NCBI GenBank assembly: GCA_026545765.1 | Contig: CM048842.1 | Span: forward strand, 48,679,431 to 48,743,430 | Length of the DNA: 64,000 nucleotides | Direction: 5' to 3' | From: Plantago major | Lineage: Eukaryota > Streptophyta > Magnoliopsida > Lamiales > Plantaginaceae | In this document: piece after piece, positions 11,962 to 23,588 of the stretch | Numbering within the stretch: the stretch's first letter is position 1 | Layout: the number at the start of each line of letters is the position of its first letter | Notes under the pieces: model-generated | What the model saw: the letters and a program-made list of their open reading frames with translations, nothing else | What the model was told of the DNA's origin: nothing | Databases searched by the model: none | Position numbers and translations under genes: made by a program

Positions 11962-14343
11962 ATGAGCTCTGTTTCATACTCTCTACCCACATTCACAGCC
12001 ACTCACACACATAAGCAACTAACAAAACTTCCACCTCTTCCTAAACCACCTCATAAAACCCACTACCTATCCAACAAACCAAAATCGAAACTTTTCAAAA
12101 CTGTGAATCGCCTTCGAAAGGAAACTACTGATTTGGGAATCCAAATGGTGGGTGAACAAGCCTTAGAAAAACAAAAGAAAGCTAGATTGGCCCGCGAAAA
12201 ACTAGAAAAGGCTTCTTCCTCTTCTGTAAATATGTCGAAACCAGTTGATATTGATCAGCTACCAAAAAAATTGTCCTTTAAACAAGTTCTTCAACAAAAT
12301 CCTGCTACCACTCTACCAAAAACAGATTTCTTGGTGCCCGAGGTATGCATAGATGACATGGAAATCAATTCACCCAGTATTGAGTCACAGCAGATTGAGC
12401 ATGTCGAGATACCTGATGATGAGACACCTATTAGCTTCACCAACTTCGAGCTCCAGGAGCTTTACAAGCCATGGAAGCACACCCTCATCATACAAACGGT
12501 GGGCTACTCACGCTCAATACTCAATGTTGAAAAGCATCTCCAAGGCCTATGGAAGACTCATGGCAGCATTTCAGCCATGGAACTGGGTAAAGGTTGCTAT
12601 ACTATAAAAATGGAGTCAATGGAGGATTATGCTAAAGCCATTGCGGGGGGGGGGGGGGGGGGGGGTCCTTGGTTCCTATTCCACTACTACCTGGCGATCC
12701 AACAATGGAAACCTGATTTCGAACCCTCTATTGATGGCTTCAAAAATATGGCAATTTGGGTACAATTACCTGAATTGCCAGTAGAATACTATGAAAAAAA
12801 TGCTCTGCTGAAAATTGGCAGGGGCATTGGCAAGCCAATTAAAATTGATTGGCATACATCACAGGCAAAACGGGGAAAATATGCAAGATTGTGCGTCGAA
12901 ATTGATACTTCTAAACCTCTTATAAAATCGCTCAGAATTGGAGCAAGGCAACAAAGAATTACTTATGATATTAGCTCGGAATTCTGTTTCGGTTGTGGTA
13001 AGATCGGGCACTTGAGAGCTCAGTGCTATAATAGTCCATCGGGACAAACCCCTCCGGCATCGGAAAAAACCAATAATGAAATGAACAAACACAGTGGACA
13101 GACAAAAGATGGCCCACAAACTGAAAAATGCAGAGAACAAGCAGATTTGGCCTCCAAATATGAAACACACGGTGAAAAATGGAATATTGTTCATGCACGG
13201 GCAAGGACCAGAAATAAAAACTCCTTTGGCCTACCGGGAAAATTGGCCCAACAAGAAAAACAAGCCCAAGCACATGAAATGAGAGAAAAGGGTGGGGAAA
13301 TCTCGTCCAATCATCCAAAAACCAAGCCCAGTAACTTTGTGGAAGAACTCTGCACAGATAAACTAAAGCTTAAGACGAGAAATGCAGAAAATAAACAAAA
13401 AAATACTGCCACCAACCTGCAAATTACAAAACCTGTGATTCGTCCTTCTAAAAAAGGAAACAACCTTTCCCGTTCTTCACAAACCTCAAAAACTATACAG
13501 CAGCCAAATCCTACTATCCCAATCATTACAACTGAAACTTCCCATGAAAAGAACAAAAACCAGTGCACGTCTGATAAATTCCTCTCACCCATTGGTCAAA
13601 ATTTCTTGGTTCCCCGGAATGGTTATCAGGATAACTACCCAATGGAGGAACGATTTGCTTCAGAAACCAGAGATACACATAGAATTAGTAGCTTACTACA
13701 ATTCCCAGGCCCCATTACCTTCCACATTCCCCCACCACACCTTCTCCAACCCCAACCTCTCAAACTGGCATCCAATGTCGAACCGACAGACAAGGCTATT
13801 ACAGCCGGCCAACTCATCGCCGGAACGGACGCCATCGCCACCAACCTCACCTTACTCGGCTCTTCTTCCGGCGGTGGAGAGATTTCAGTCAACAAGGGAA
13901 CTTTTAGCTCAGGTGATTCGAGCAAATCGGAATCCGCCATCTCCAAATCCATCCACTCCAACGACATTACAGGTGGAGCCCACAACATTACCGGACATAA
14001 TTGCTCTGCTCCAGACTGCTTGCCCGGTCGATTTTTGCCTAACCCCATCGGTGACTCAGTCGGCCTTCTCTCCGCCGAGCATCTTCCGCCGCACCCACAC
14101 TCAGCCCTCACTTTCTCCGAGCAGGAACCCAATCCACCACTCCCTCAGCACCACCCGTCGTTCGATCAGGACTTCAACCCACCACCTATCCCTAGATCTC
14201 ATACAATCACTCAATCACTCCCAGTCACAGACATTACCACTGACTCCATCATTACCACCACGTTCACTCCCCCAACCACCTCTGCCTCCCACTACCCTGC
14301 AACCAACTCCAGTACATCTTCCCCGAATATTCCTCATGGATAA
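11962..14343 (+). CDS. LINE ORF1 protein (DUF4283 plus CCHC zinc knuckle)
   Basis: This RNA-binding, Gag-like protein of plant L1 elements probably coats the LINE RNA. The open frame of 793 codons starts at the first ATG of the element. Residues about 165-330 are DUF4283-like, with LQGLW, a GGPWF-type turn and LAIQQWKPDF. The zinc knuckle CFGCGKIGHLRAQC follows near residue 343. The rest is low-complexity, rich in Ser, Pro, Thr and Asn. A run of 21 Gs at 12645-12665 encodes seven extra glycines inside the normally two-glycine GGPWF motif but keeps the frame. An acidic segment in another frame follows (14382-14801) and may be the original C-terminus after a frameshift. Confidence 0.85.
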   Translation: MSSVSYSLPTFTATHTHKQLTKLPPLPKPPHKTHYLSNKPKSKLFKTVNRLRKETTDLGIQMVGEQALEKQKKARLAREKLEKASSSSVNMSKPVDIDQLPKKLSFKQVLQQNPATTLPKTDFLVPEVCIDDMEINSPSIESQQIEHVEIPDDETPISFTNFELQELYKPWKHTLIIQTVGYSRSILNVEKHLQGLWKTHGSISAMELGKGCYTIKMESMEDYAKAIAGGGGGGGPWFLFHYYLAIQQWKPDFEPSIDGFKNMAIWVQLPELPVEYYEKNALLKIGRGIGKPIKIDWHTSQAKRGKYARLCVEIDTSKPLIKSLRIGARQQRITYDISSEFCFGCGKIGHLRAQCYNSPSGQTPPASEKTNNEMNKHSGQTKDGPQTEKCREQADLASKYETHGEKWNIVHARARTRNKNSFGLPGKLAQQEKQAQAHEMREKGGEISSNHPKTKPSNFVEELCTDKLKLKTRNAENKQKNTATNLQITKPVIRPSKKGNNLSRSSQTSKTIQQPNPTIPIITTETSHEKNKNQCTSDKFLSPIGQNFLVPRNGYQDNYPMEERFASETRDTHRISSLLQFPGPITFHIPPPHLLQPQPLKLASNVEPTDKAITAGQLIAGTDAIATNLTLLGSSSGGGEISVNKGTFSSGDSSKSESAISKSIHSNDITGGAHNITGHNCSAPDCLPGRFLPNPIGDSVGLLSAEHLPPHPHSALTFSEQEPNPPLPQHHPSFDQDFNPPPIPRSHTITQSLPVTDITTDSIITTTFTPPTTSASHYPATNSSTSSPNIPHG
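12645..12665. repeat. G21 homopolymer inside LINE ORF1
   Basis: Twenty-one consecutive Gs are directly visible. They replace the short GG-coding stretch of the DUF4283 GGPWF motif. The length is a multiple of three relative to the flanks, so the reading frame survives. It is either a real slippage expansion or a sequencing or assembly artefact. Confidence 0.9.
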
Positions 14344-14381
14344 TCCTCACAAATGTAGCCCTGTGAAGTGACACAAAACTT

Positions 14382-14801
14382 TTGGGAGGAGACGGCGACT
14401 TTGAATGCCCTTCCCCTTTTTCCAATAATAGCATTTTCTCAACTCCCGGGTCAGAATGGGAGGACCAGCTTGATTGGGCAACCCTGGTTGAATTTAATGA
14501 TGATGATGATGGATACGCTGCTCATGGCTATCCAGCAGGAGGAGAGGGCGAATCGGACTTTGCAGAATTTGACACAGAACGAATTCAATTTGCGACCAAA
14601 GCACCAGGAACCAGTGCTGGTTCAGGTGGCCCGAGCAACAAATACTGTGGCCTTCCAGTACAGAGCGATTCCGGTGACTCAGCCAACCGGTCCGGCTCTT
14701 CTCCACAACATACGCCTGGAGCCAAGAATAAGAGGGATACTAGCAAGGATCACTCCGATTCCCCTCCAAAACGTCAGAGGAGGGAGAGTCAAGAAGAGTG
14801 A
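14382..14801 (+). pseudogene. Probable frameshifted C-terminal part of LINE ORF1 (acidic, basic tail)
   Basis: An open frame of 139 codons lies between the ORF1 stop and the ORF2 endonuclease, in a different frame from both. It opens at TTG, so it has no obvious start of its own. It is strongly acidic (a DDDD run, EFDTER) and ends with the basic PPKRQRRESQEE, which could act as a nuclear localisation signal. The ORF2 endonuclease begins 37 bases after its stop. This placement suits the tail of ORF1, reached by a frameshift. It could also be a chance frame. Confidence 0.5.
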
Positions 14802-14838
14802 CGGATCAGACTGGGTACAGATAATTGACTCCAGAGCC

Positions 14839-17800
14839 ATGAAGTTTTTATTTTGGAATTTAAGGGGAGGAGTACGTCCTGAATCCATGCAGGCTATTGG
14901 GAACTACATAACTGAGTACAGACCAGTGATGATCCTTCTGATGGATTCTCGCGCAAATTCTGAGCATACGGCGCGCAATATTGCTGGATTGATGAATATG
15001 GGATACCCAAATGTGCACATTGTTACTCCACCTACAGATCATCCGCAAATGGGAGGACAGTGGTGTTTATGGAATGAAAATCAGATTAAAGTGGAAGTGA
15101 AGCGAACCAATGATCGATTGGCGCACTTCGAAATCAAAATTGTTGAGGCACAACAGACTATGGCAGCTCTCACCTCGGTTTATAATTACCCGCTGCCAAA
15201 TAAACAAGATGAGGTATGGAACGAAATTATGTCTTTAAGTAATGGTATTTCTTTTCCGTGGATTATTGGTGGTGATTTTAATTGTGTGCTTAATCCTGTT
15301 GAAAGAGTTGGAGGGAATAGCCCCAATTGGACTAGTATTGCTAAATTTCAAAATTGCCTAAATTATTGCAAATTGATTGATTTAGGTTTTTGTGGTCCGG
15401 CTTTCACGTGGAATAATAGACAATTTGGTGATACTTTTATCTGTAGTCGCCTAGATAGAGCTTGTGGTAATTTACAATGGCTTCGCATGTTCCCTAATTG
15501 TTATGTTCGAAACCTAATTAATTCCACTACGTACCATACGGCTTTACTAGTTGATACTAACTCTTTTAAATCAAACCCACCCCCTTGTTTTAGGTTTGAG
15601 AATATTTGGGCTGAAAGTGATTTGTTCGATTCCCTGTTCTCTGATTTCTGGAACAATGAAACTAGTACTAATAATTTTGTGTTACAAAACAGCTTACTTA
15701 ATCTTAAGCATGTGGCCAAAAATTGGAATTTAGATCCACTTAGTACCTTAAACCTAGAAATAAAACATCAGAAAAAACAATTGTTGGCTATCACTATGAA
15801 ATTAAATTTGGATCCCAAAACTTGGGGACCGCAGGAAACACGAATCAGAGAAAGGATCAATACTCTCAATAAAAACAAGTCCATCTTTTGGGCACAGAGA
15901 ACGAAAAATATCTGGATTAAAGCGGGAGACGCAAATAGCAAATTTTTCCATGCCTTTGCATCGCACCAATCCAGGAGAAATTATATCCATGGGATTAAAA
16001 GTGATACCGGTCAGTGGATACTAGACCAGGAAAATATACTCAAAGAATTCTTCAATTTTTTCAAAAACCAGGACAAAGCCCAAGACACAAATCTTGAACC
16101 TTTCTACCACATTGTGACACCAAAAATCTCTGATGAAGAAAATGCTACCTTATTAGCCCCAATTTCCGACACCGAAATCCTGTTAGTCCTCAAATCCATT
16201 GGTCAAGACAAAGCCCCTGGCCCTGACGGTTTAAATAGCAAATTTTATATATCCCAATGGGAGACTTTAAAACCTCAGTTTTGCACAATGGTCAACCGTT
16301 TCTTTGAATCCGGTACCATCGAACCAAACCAAAACCTAACCACTTTAACCTTAATACCAAAAAAGTCAAACTCCTGTAAACCCTCCGAATTCAGACCAAT
16401 AAGCCTTTGTAACGTAAGTTATAAAGTACTCACAAAGATTTTGGTCAATAGGATTAGACCACTCCTTGCAAAACTAATATTACCTTTTCAAAATGCCTTT
16501 GTACCAAATCGACAAATAAGTGACAATGTTATGATTGCACATGAAATGATTCACACCATGACAAAGAAGAGAAAATCCTCAAAACAACATTGTTTTGCTT
16601 TAAAACTTGACATTGAAAAAGCCTATGATAGGCTAGAATGGAGTTTCATTGAACTAACCCTTGAGAAGTTCAATTTCCATCCACACTTTAAAAAACTCAT
16701 CCTCACTTGCATTCAGAGTTGCACCATGCAAGTTAAGGTAAATCAAAATCTGAACAAAAACTATTTTCTCCACTAAAAACTTCTGCTACAGGTCCTCATA
16801 TACCTATATTATGTTTTGCTGATGATTGTCTAATTTTTAGTAAAGCTGACCAAAAATCCATCACCACAATAGCTGAATCACTTGAAATCTATGCTTTGGC
16901 TTCTGGTCAAAATATTTGATGGGAAAAAAGTAGAATTATCTTCTCTACTAATACCCCGGTAAATGAGAAATAACAAATTACGAATTTTTTGGGAATTATC
17001 CCAAATAAACGTCAGGATAAATATCTTGGATTACCATTCCTTTTAGGAAGTAAAAAACGTGATCTTTTTGATCAAATGATTAATAAGACCATGAATAGGA
17101 TAAATATTTGGTATAACCAATATTTATCTTATGCTAGTAGACTCATTTTAATCAAAGCTGTGACTACTGCTATCCCAGCTTATTGCATGACCATAACAAA
17201 AATTCCGAGTACTTGTCTGACTAAACTGGAAGAAATCAGTCGACATTTTCTATGGAACGGGAAAAAATATGGCAAAGCCAAAGGGAAAGTAAACTGGAAC
17301 TTAGTTTGTCAGCCAAAACATTCTGGAGATTAGGTTCTAGGAATCTGCATATTCTAAACAATGTTTTTCTACTAAAACACCTTTGGAAACTTTCTTTTCA
17401 GACAGATACTTTATGGTATTCTGTTTACAAGAATAAGTATTTCCCAAACACCCATTTCCTCCAGGCAGATGCCAAATCAACCCATAGTTGGTTTTGGAGA
17501 AATTTAATAAAACTACAAGAAGTTTTCAAAAAAGGTCTTCTTCATCTTATAGGAGATGGAGAAACTACCAACTTCTGGACTGATCAATGGATCCCAGGAA
17601 AAATTGTTGCTGATTATACTACTCCGAACAATATTTCTAGTAATACAAAAGTTAAAGATTTCTTGATAAATAATACCTGGAATTTAGACAAACTACAAGA
17701 AAAGCTACCCGTTGACACTGTATATGAGATTCTAGGAATCCCAATACAAGATCAAGGAAACCATGACACTGTTCTTTGGCAACATACCGTGTTGGGAAAA

Positions 17801-18859
17801 TTCTCAGTAAAAAAAGCTTATTATTTTCTCTTGAATCTAATGGAGCCACCTTACCTACCAAACCTCCCATGGAACAAACTATGGAATCTAAATCTCCAAC
17901 CCAGAATCAAATTCTTCTCCTGGCTAGTCACACTAGACAGACTACCTACAGCGGTAAGACTTCACAAACAAAAAATCCTGCAAACTGGTACTTGTATCCT
18001 TTGCAACCAACACCCTGAAACCACGCAACACCTTTTTTTAAGTTGCCCTATCACTTCTAAACTAACCAAAGGGCTGAAAATCAGAAACTATGAAAATAAA
18101 ACATTTACAGAAACACTTTTCCAATCACCGCATAACTCTGACCAACAACTACAAATAATAACCTCTTGCTGGATCATATGGAATTTGAGAAATAACAAAA
18201 TTTTCAGGCAGAAGGAAATCAAGGAATATGATTACCATAATCAACTGATAAATACACTAAAAGAGCAAAAACTCTGCCATCCTGGGAAAAAACCAAAATA
18301 AGTAACTACACGCATATGCAAATGGAAAGCAGATCCAGACCATTACACACTAAACATTGATGGATCCTGCCTTACAAATGGAAATGCAAGAACTGGAGCA
18401 ATACTCAGAAACACAAAGGGAGAATTCATTAAAGCAAGTTCGATCTATATTGGGAAAACTGATCATGACACGGCATAATTAGTAGCTTTACGGAACGGAT
18501 TGAAACTATGTGTTATGGAACAGTTACAATCAGTTTGTGTACAAACGGACTCAAAATTCCTTATTTCTTGCATAAACAGGCAGGTTGCAGCAACACCACA
18601 CCAACAACTCATCCTTGACGAATCAAAAAAGCTTTTGAGGAAACTATGCCAGGTGAAGATAACTTTTGTGTATCGAGAAGAAAACATGGCAGCCGATCAT
18701 CTAGCCAAAGAAGCAAGCAACAATACTTTTGGAAGAAATGCCCAAGAAGGCACATTTTGTAATAACCTAGTATGTTTTACTTTTATTTGGGATGCTTGCC
18801 CGGAGTGGCTTTCGGTTGTATTAGCTAAAGACTTATGTAGCACTATTAGACTTAATTAA
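14839..18859 (+). pseudogene. LINE ORF2: endonuclease, reverse transcriptase and RNase H, decayed
   Basis: ORF2 copies the LINE RNA by target-primed reverse transcription. The endonuclease begins MKFLFWNLRGG at 14839 and has GGDFN and SRLDR, but the usual SDH motif reads TTYH and the usual glutamate near LLMDSRAN is Asp. The reverse transcriptase has QDKAPGPDGLNSKF, FRPISLCNVSYK, LKLDIEKAYDRLEW and the catalytic FADD near 16816-16827. The frame stops at 16776, and the section with GLRQGDPLSPYLF between KVNQN and FADD is missing, so about 100 residues are deleted. Further stops lie at 16918 and 16971 and a frameshift near 17260-17330. A zf-RVT-like region (TCILCNQHPETTQHLFLSC, 17989-18045) and a plant RNase H domain with IDGSC, QTDSKF and ADHLAKEA follow to 18859. 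RNase H also carries an internal TAA near 18477. It is dead as an enzyme. Confidence 0.9.
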
Positions 18860-18896
18860 ATATGAATGCATTTTACCTTTTCAAAAAAAAAAAAAA

Positions 18897-18926
18897 GTCT
18901 ATGTTGTTAATGAAATAAGTCTTGTT
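18897..18926. mobile_element. Foldback MITE copy E, middle fragment
   Basis: Only 30 bp lie between the LINE poly(A) tail and the CACTA start: the right LINE duplication GTCTATGTTGT (18897-18907), then TAATGAAATAAGTCTT and the GTT target site. The unbroken copy D carries the same words in the same order (CTTAATGAAATAAGTCTTGTT). Confidence 0.85.
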
Positions 18927-18949
18927 CACTACAAAAAATTGGTTTTTTT

Positions 18950-19235
18950 GTGACGAAAAAATTTGTCACTGAAAAAAGAAAAAGCGTCACCGTCAAGTTT
19001 TAGTGATGAACATTTTCGTCACAGGCATCGTCACTGAAAGCCCATCACTGTAAATATATGGTGACGAAGTTGAGGTGTTGTCACAGCAGCTTGTGACAAA
19101 ACGTTTTTCATCACTGTAGTTCGTGACGACAATGAAATTCGTCACCATAAAGCTAGTACCAGTGACAATTTTGTCACAGGATGTGAAAATATTGTCACCA
19201 AATTATTTAGTTTGTCACTAAAAGGTTTGTCGGGG
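18950..19235. repeat. CACTA 1 left subterminal repeats (GTGACAAA / TTTGTCAC)
   Basis: Multiple direct and inverted copies of TTTGTCAC and GTGACGAA lie within 300 bp of the end. They continue beyond the solo LTR at about 20690-20935 and are mirrored at the right end (37480-37945). In other CACTA elements such clusters bind the element-encoded transposition proteins. Confidence 0.8.
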
Positions 19236-19257
19236 CCATCTCTCCTGACAAACCTAG

Positions 19258-20683
19258 TGTTGGTCCAGATAACGGCAAAGTAAAAGACTAGAGGGGGGGG
19301 GAGGTGAATAGTCTTTTAAAACTTTTGTCGATAAACACAGTTTCTCAGAAACCGGGGGGTTTCTGATACTTAAATTCAGAGCGCGGAAGACTTTAAGATA
19401 GGTAAGTGCAGAAACAATAAGTAAGTGTGTGTGTGCTTTGCTGAAATGTAAATACAGAAAGGTAAATAACACATCAAGTATAGTGGTATCTGGAGGTGGC
19501 GTAATCCTCTAACTAATCCACTTCGGTCTTTCTGAGACCTAGAATTCACTAGAACAGATAATTGAGTTCACCTTACAATAATCCTATTCTAAGATTCCTA
19601 AACAAATGGTTCCCAACCAAATGTTTCCCCTGAGTTATTCTCCAGCTCCTAGAGCTAAGTACTTCCTCTACTCAGATAACCTTGGAGTTATTCCCTGATT
19701 TCCCAAATCAAGTACTTCATCTACTCCACGCCTTGATGGTGTTGGTTATAAGGTTTGTCAGAGAGGCTTCTCGTATAACTTTTCAGTTATGTTTTCAGAG
19801 AGCCTAATAGAACAAGACTACTTAATACACTTGTTCAGTGGATGACAGTCTGCTCTTTACTGACCCAAGTAATTGGTGTCCGTTCTGGAGAATGAGCTTC
19901 AGAAAGGGTATCTGATAGTTCAACTCTTTCACGAATAACAATCTCTTGTTAAGGTTCAGGACAACTTAGAACTACTAGTGATTCTTCAAGCAACAGAAAG
20001 CTTTCAGAAAGGGTAGTAGAGTGCTTGAGAGAATACTTTGCTTGATGGTAAGTTTGCAAGATAGAGCGTTCTAAGGTATGTTTTTCAAGCATCTAAGTGT
20101 GTGATATATATAGATAAATTTGAGAGGCGTTTGAATTGTATCCGTTGTGCTCTCTATCAAATTATATCCGTTTATATCTTGAACTATGTACTCAGAAGTC
20201 ACTATCTCTTGTTTCAGAGAGGACTTGCTTTTGCAAAGATTTACCCGATGCATTTAATGCATAGTACTGTTCATTGTCCTTTAGTCTCAATGGATACATG
20301 AGCCTTTCTGATGGCTTGCATGCTCCATACTCATGATGTCATATGTCCAGAATCATATTTCCAAAGTAAGTTAATGTATTTAAGAAAGGATTAAGGACAT
20401 AGTCTTTCTGAGTTAGACTAAACCTTTGTGTCTTCATAAACCTTGTGCAATCTTCAGTCTTCTAATCTTCAGAAAAGCTCCATTGCTAGGATTGATCTTC
20501 ATGGTCTTCTTGAAATACAAAAATTACACTCATAGACCTATAATCCTAATACAAGATTTACTAGACTAATCATACTCAGTGATTTTCTCTTTTACAATGT
20601 TCAAGTGAACCAAGAGTACTTAATCACCTTTCTGGCTAAGAACATGTGATGAGTGATCAAAATATTAACAGATATTCCTAACA
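19258..20683. mobile_element. Solo LTR of an LTR retrotransposon
   Basis: This 1,426-bp block starts TGTTGGTCC and ends TTCCTAACA (TG...CA). A 5-bp duplication CCTAG flanks it at 19253-19257 and 20684-20688. No internal retrotransposon genes or second LTR are present, so it is best read as the product of recombination between two LTRs. The phrase AAAGACTAGAGGGGGGG near the start is reminiscent of large Copia-type LTRs, but I cannot fix the superfamily. It lies inside the left arm of CACTA 1. Confidence 0.85.
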
Positions 20684-20689
20684 CCTAGA

Positions 20690-20935
20690 TGTCACTATAA
20701 AGTCTTCATGTGACAAAGTTTTTGTCATTAAAGAAAACAATATTTGTCACCAGAATTTTGTTTTCGTCACCACAATCCTTTCCGGATCATTGCTTTAGTG
20801 ACAAAATATTTTGTCACAGAAAATGCATTTGATAGTGACAAAAGATTTTGTCGTTGGATAGTCTTTCATGGATCGACAATAAGGTGTCTTGACAAGGAAT
20901 ATTGTCATGTCAAATTTTATTTTGTCATAACTTCA
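20690..20935. repeat. CACTA 1 left subterminal repeats, continuation
   Basis: The TTTGTCAC / GTGACAAA words resume immediately after the solo LTR (GATGTCACTATAAAG...). This shows that the LTR interrupted the CACTA arm. Confidence 0.75.
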
Positions 20936-23588
20936 TTTTTCTCACTATCACATTTTCTGGAATTGAGATCTGTATGTAAACCATAAACTATATATAATAT
21001 GAACAAAAGATCAAACCGTAAACGAAACCAATATTGAAATAAATTATTTCCAATCCTGTCAATGTAACAACAGGTATAAAAAGAAGCTAAATCAGACAAA
21101 CTATAATATACCAAAATTCCAATCCAAATCTAACCAAAAGTTTGAAATAATGGTATATTGACCAAAGAATGTAACTAGCCCTCAAAAAGTTAATTCTTCA
21201 AGAATTTCAAATGAACCATCATCTTCTTTCTCCAAGAGAGATGCAAGTGCAGAATCTGCAAAATTAAAGAAAATAATAAGATAAGTTCATATAATTTATC
21301 AATCTTCATCAACGCTAAAGACACCAGATCTAGAAATGTTATATAGAAATCTCAGAGAATTCATATCAACCCATCTTTATTTTTACCAGAAATACAATGT
21401 AGATAGAACCATCGGCAGATAAAACTATTAACTAACATTAGTAATAAAACCATTAACTACCGCATTCAACTATTCTTTCATCAATTAACCCAAAACAAGC
21501 CATATATCATAGGCATACTTAATACCCGAAATCACTTACATAAACACCCCATAATAACAGTATATATACTTTCCCCCAACCAGTTTATGAATGTATCAAC
21601 AGAGGCCATAATAAGTTAATTCACGACTCAAACACCAAGAGTTCAACAAATCATCACCACCAATAATCATATCATAATCGTAACAAAAATCAGAATTATC
21701 AACCACAGTGAAAGTATGCAATCAATACCCAAACATTATAGCAAAATATCATCCTACCAAGAAAATCTTGAAGGTGTACCTTATTCCCTGAGATAATTTT
21801 GTTCATTAGTTAAATCTGGCTTTGCAGAGCTCCAAACTTGCTATCATTTTTCTCTTTTTCCTATTTCAAATTCCAAAACAATACTCTAACATTCCATGAC
21901 CACAAGGGAAAAATACAAGTACCTTAAAATTTTCACTCTCAAGCCAATCACAAACAGATAACCATCTCTCAAGTGTCACCTCCGACCGTGGACTCTTGTT
22001 TCCGTGGATCAGTGTGCTTCTTTGGCTCTATTTTCCCATGTTGAAAGTAAGTTTTATCTTCCCAAACTATAAAAAATAAAGTAGAAAGTCTTGTCAGAGC
22101 TCCTACTAGAAAAGGAAAACATTTTAGTCTCATATGACTACTCTATGTTAGAATTACCTGCTCGACATGTTTATCCAATGCTAGAGATCTGCTAACACCA
22201 CGAACAACCTTTCCAACACTTGATTTTAAAAAAAACAAACAAACACATGTAATAATCCTTGTGTTTTTTTGGTTTCCAAAGTCCATGAACAACTTGACAC
22301 TCTTAACATATGAGCTGAGATATTTTTTCTAATTAATCCAACTTCTATCCATACCTGTGTACCTATAAGATGAATAGATACTTAGGTAAATAAAGTAAAA
22401 GGTGTTTCAACGTGTGTACCGTACAAATAAACATAGATAATTTATGTTGCATATACGATGCTTACAACGTTTTAATTTTTAGCACTTCAGTCCCAACATG
22501 TCTACACTCACACGTTTTTAATTTTCAGCATTTGAGTACCACCAGTCCAAAACAACAATATATGAACCTATTCACTCTCTGCTAATTCTACTAATTGGTT
22601 GTTGAAGCATGGACAATTCAAAGTTCAAATGGATTTAATAACTAAGTTATACTAAACTATAACACACCAACTTGACTCAAACTTACATGTTTTTACTGTA
22701 GCTAAAGTATAACATAAACAATCCAAATATTCCTTATTCTTCCTCCAGTGTTTCTTCTTCCAGGTTAATTACCCTCACAGTTTCTCCTTATCAGTGCATG
22801 ACTTTAGGGCTAAGTATCCTGCAGTAATACACAACAAATCTCGTAAGAACGCAAGCAATCTAAATCCAAAATGCAATGTTTTTCTTCAAGAAAAGGACAA
22901 CAATTCAACTTATAAACCAATAGACAACATTAACTTATTCAATACAACATAATCTAAATCCAGAGCTGGCAAAAGAAATTATGACATTCTAAACAACAAT
23001 AACATATTCATACACAACAATTTTGATTGACTTTCAATAAGCATTTGATCACACAAAAGCAACTAAAATAGATAAGCCTTAGTAGGACAATAGAACAAAC
23101 ACAATGAGGGCAACATTAAAAACTGAAAGCGAAGTAAACAGACGACGAATTTGAACCTGAAATCACGCGAATAGAGTGAAGCAGGAACATGGTTTTTGAG
23201 AAATCTTGTTGAACGATACGGGTCAGCAAGCGAACTACCAGCCTACGATTTGCGTAGAGTTCGACAGAATCAATAATACTTCTAAAAAACCAAGACAGTC
23301 GAATAGGTTAGAGAACCATAAATAGTAGATTAAAGGAAATTAGGGCAAAACTGGCCGAATCCTTGGTATACGTGGCTGAAGTTCGATGGCGGGGCCGATT
23401 GACGGAGCGGAAGGAGAGAAGGTAAAAGGGGGCGCTGTAAAACAACACAACCGAGTCAGGGTTTCATCCCAGGCTGCATTATATATTTATGTACTTTTTA
23501 ATTATTTTAAGGGTATCTTTTTTAACTTTCTTCCCTTGAGTTAGGCGGGAGTCTAAATTAGTTTCCCTCTCTTCTATTCAGAGATACA
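20936..23588. other. CACTA 1 interior, no recognisable gene
   Basis: About 2.6 kb between the CACTA arm and a MITE has no significant ORF. On the minus strand a TATATAATG near 23473-23481 is followed by GC-richer sequence resembling a 5' UTR, intron-like segments, and a short frame beginning ATGTTCCTGC near 23192. This could be a fragment of a captured host gene or a decayed internal gene. I recognise no protein family, so I make no CDS call. Confidence 0.4.

Larger units (their letters stand above)
11948..18896 (+). mobile_element. LINE-1 (L1-clade) retrotransposon, near full length
   Basis: This 6.95 kb plant L1 is bounded by an 11-bp target duplication and a 14-A tail at 18883-18896. It encodes a nucleic-acid-binding ORF1 and an ORF2 with endonuclease, reverse transcriptase, zf-RVT-like and RNase H regions. 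Only 14 bp precede the ORF1 ATG, so the 5' end may be slightly truncated or the leader very short. ORF2 has an internal deletion, frameshifts and stops, so the copy cannot be autonomous. It is inserted in foldback MITE copy E. Confidence 0.93.

Noticed and set aside
13544..14371. Ser/Pro/Thr-rich 275-codon frame inside LINE ORF1
   Set aside because: It is an alternative register of the low-complexity C-terminal ORF1 region. The main ORF1 frame is continuous through it.
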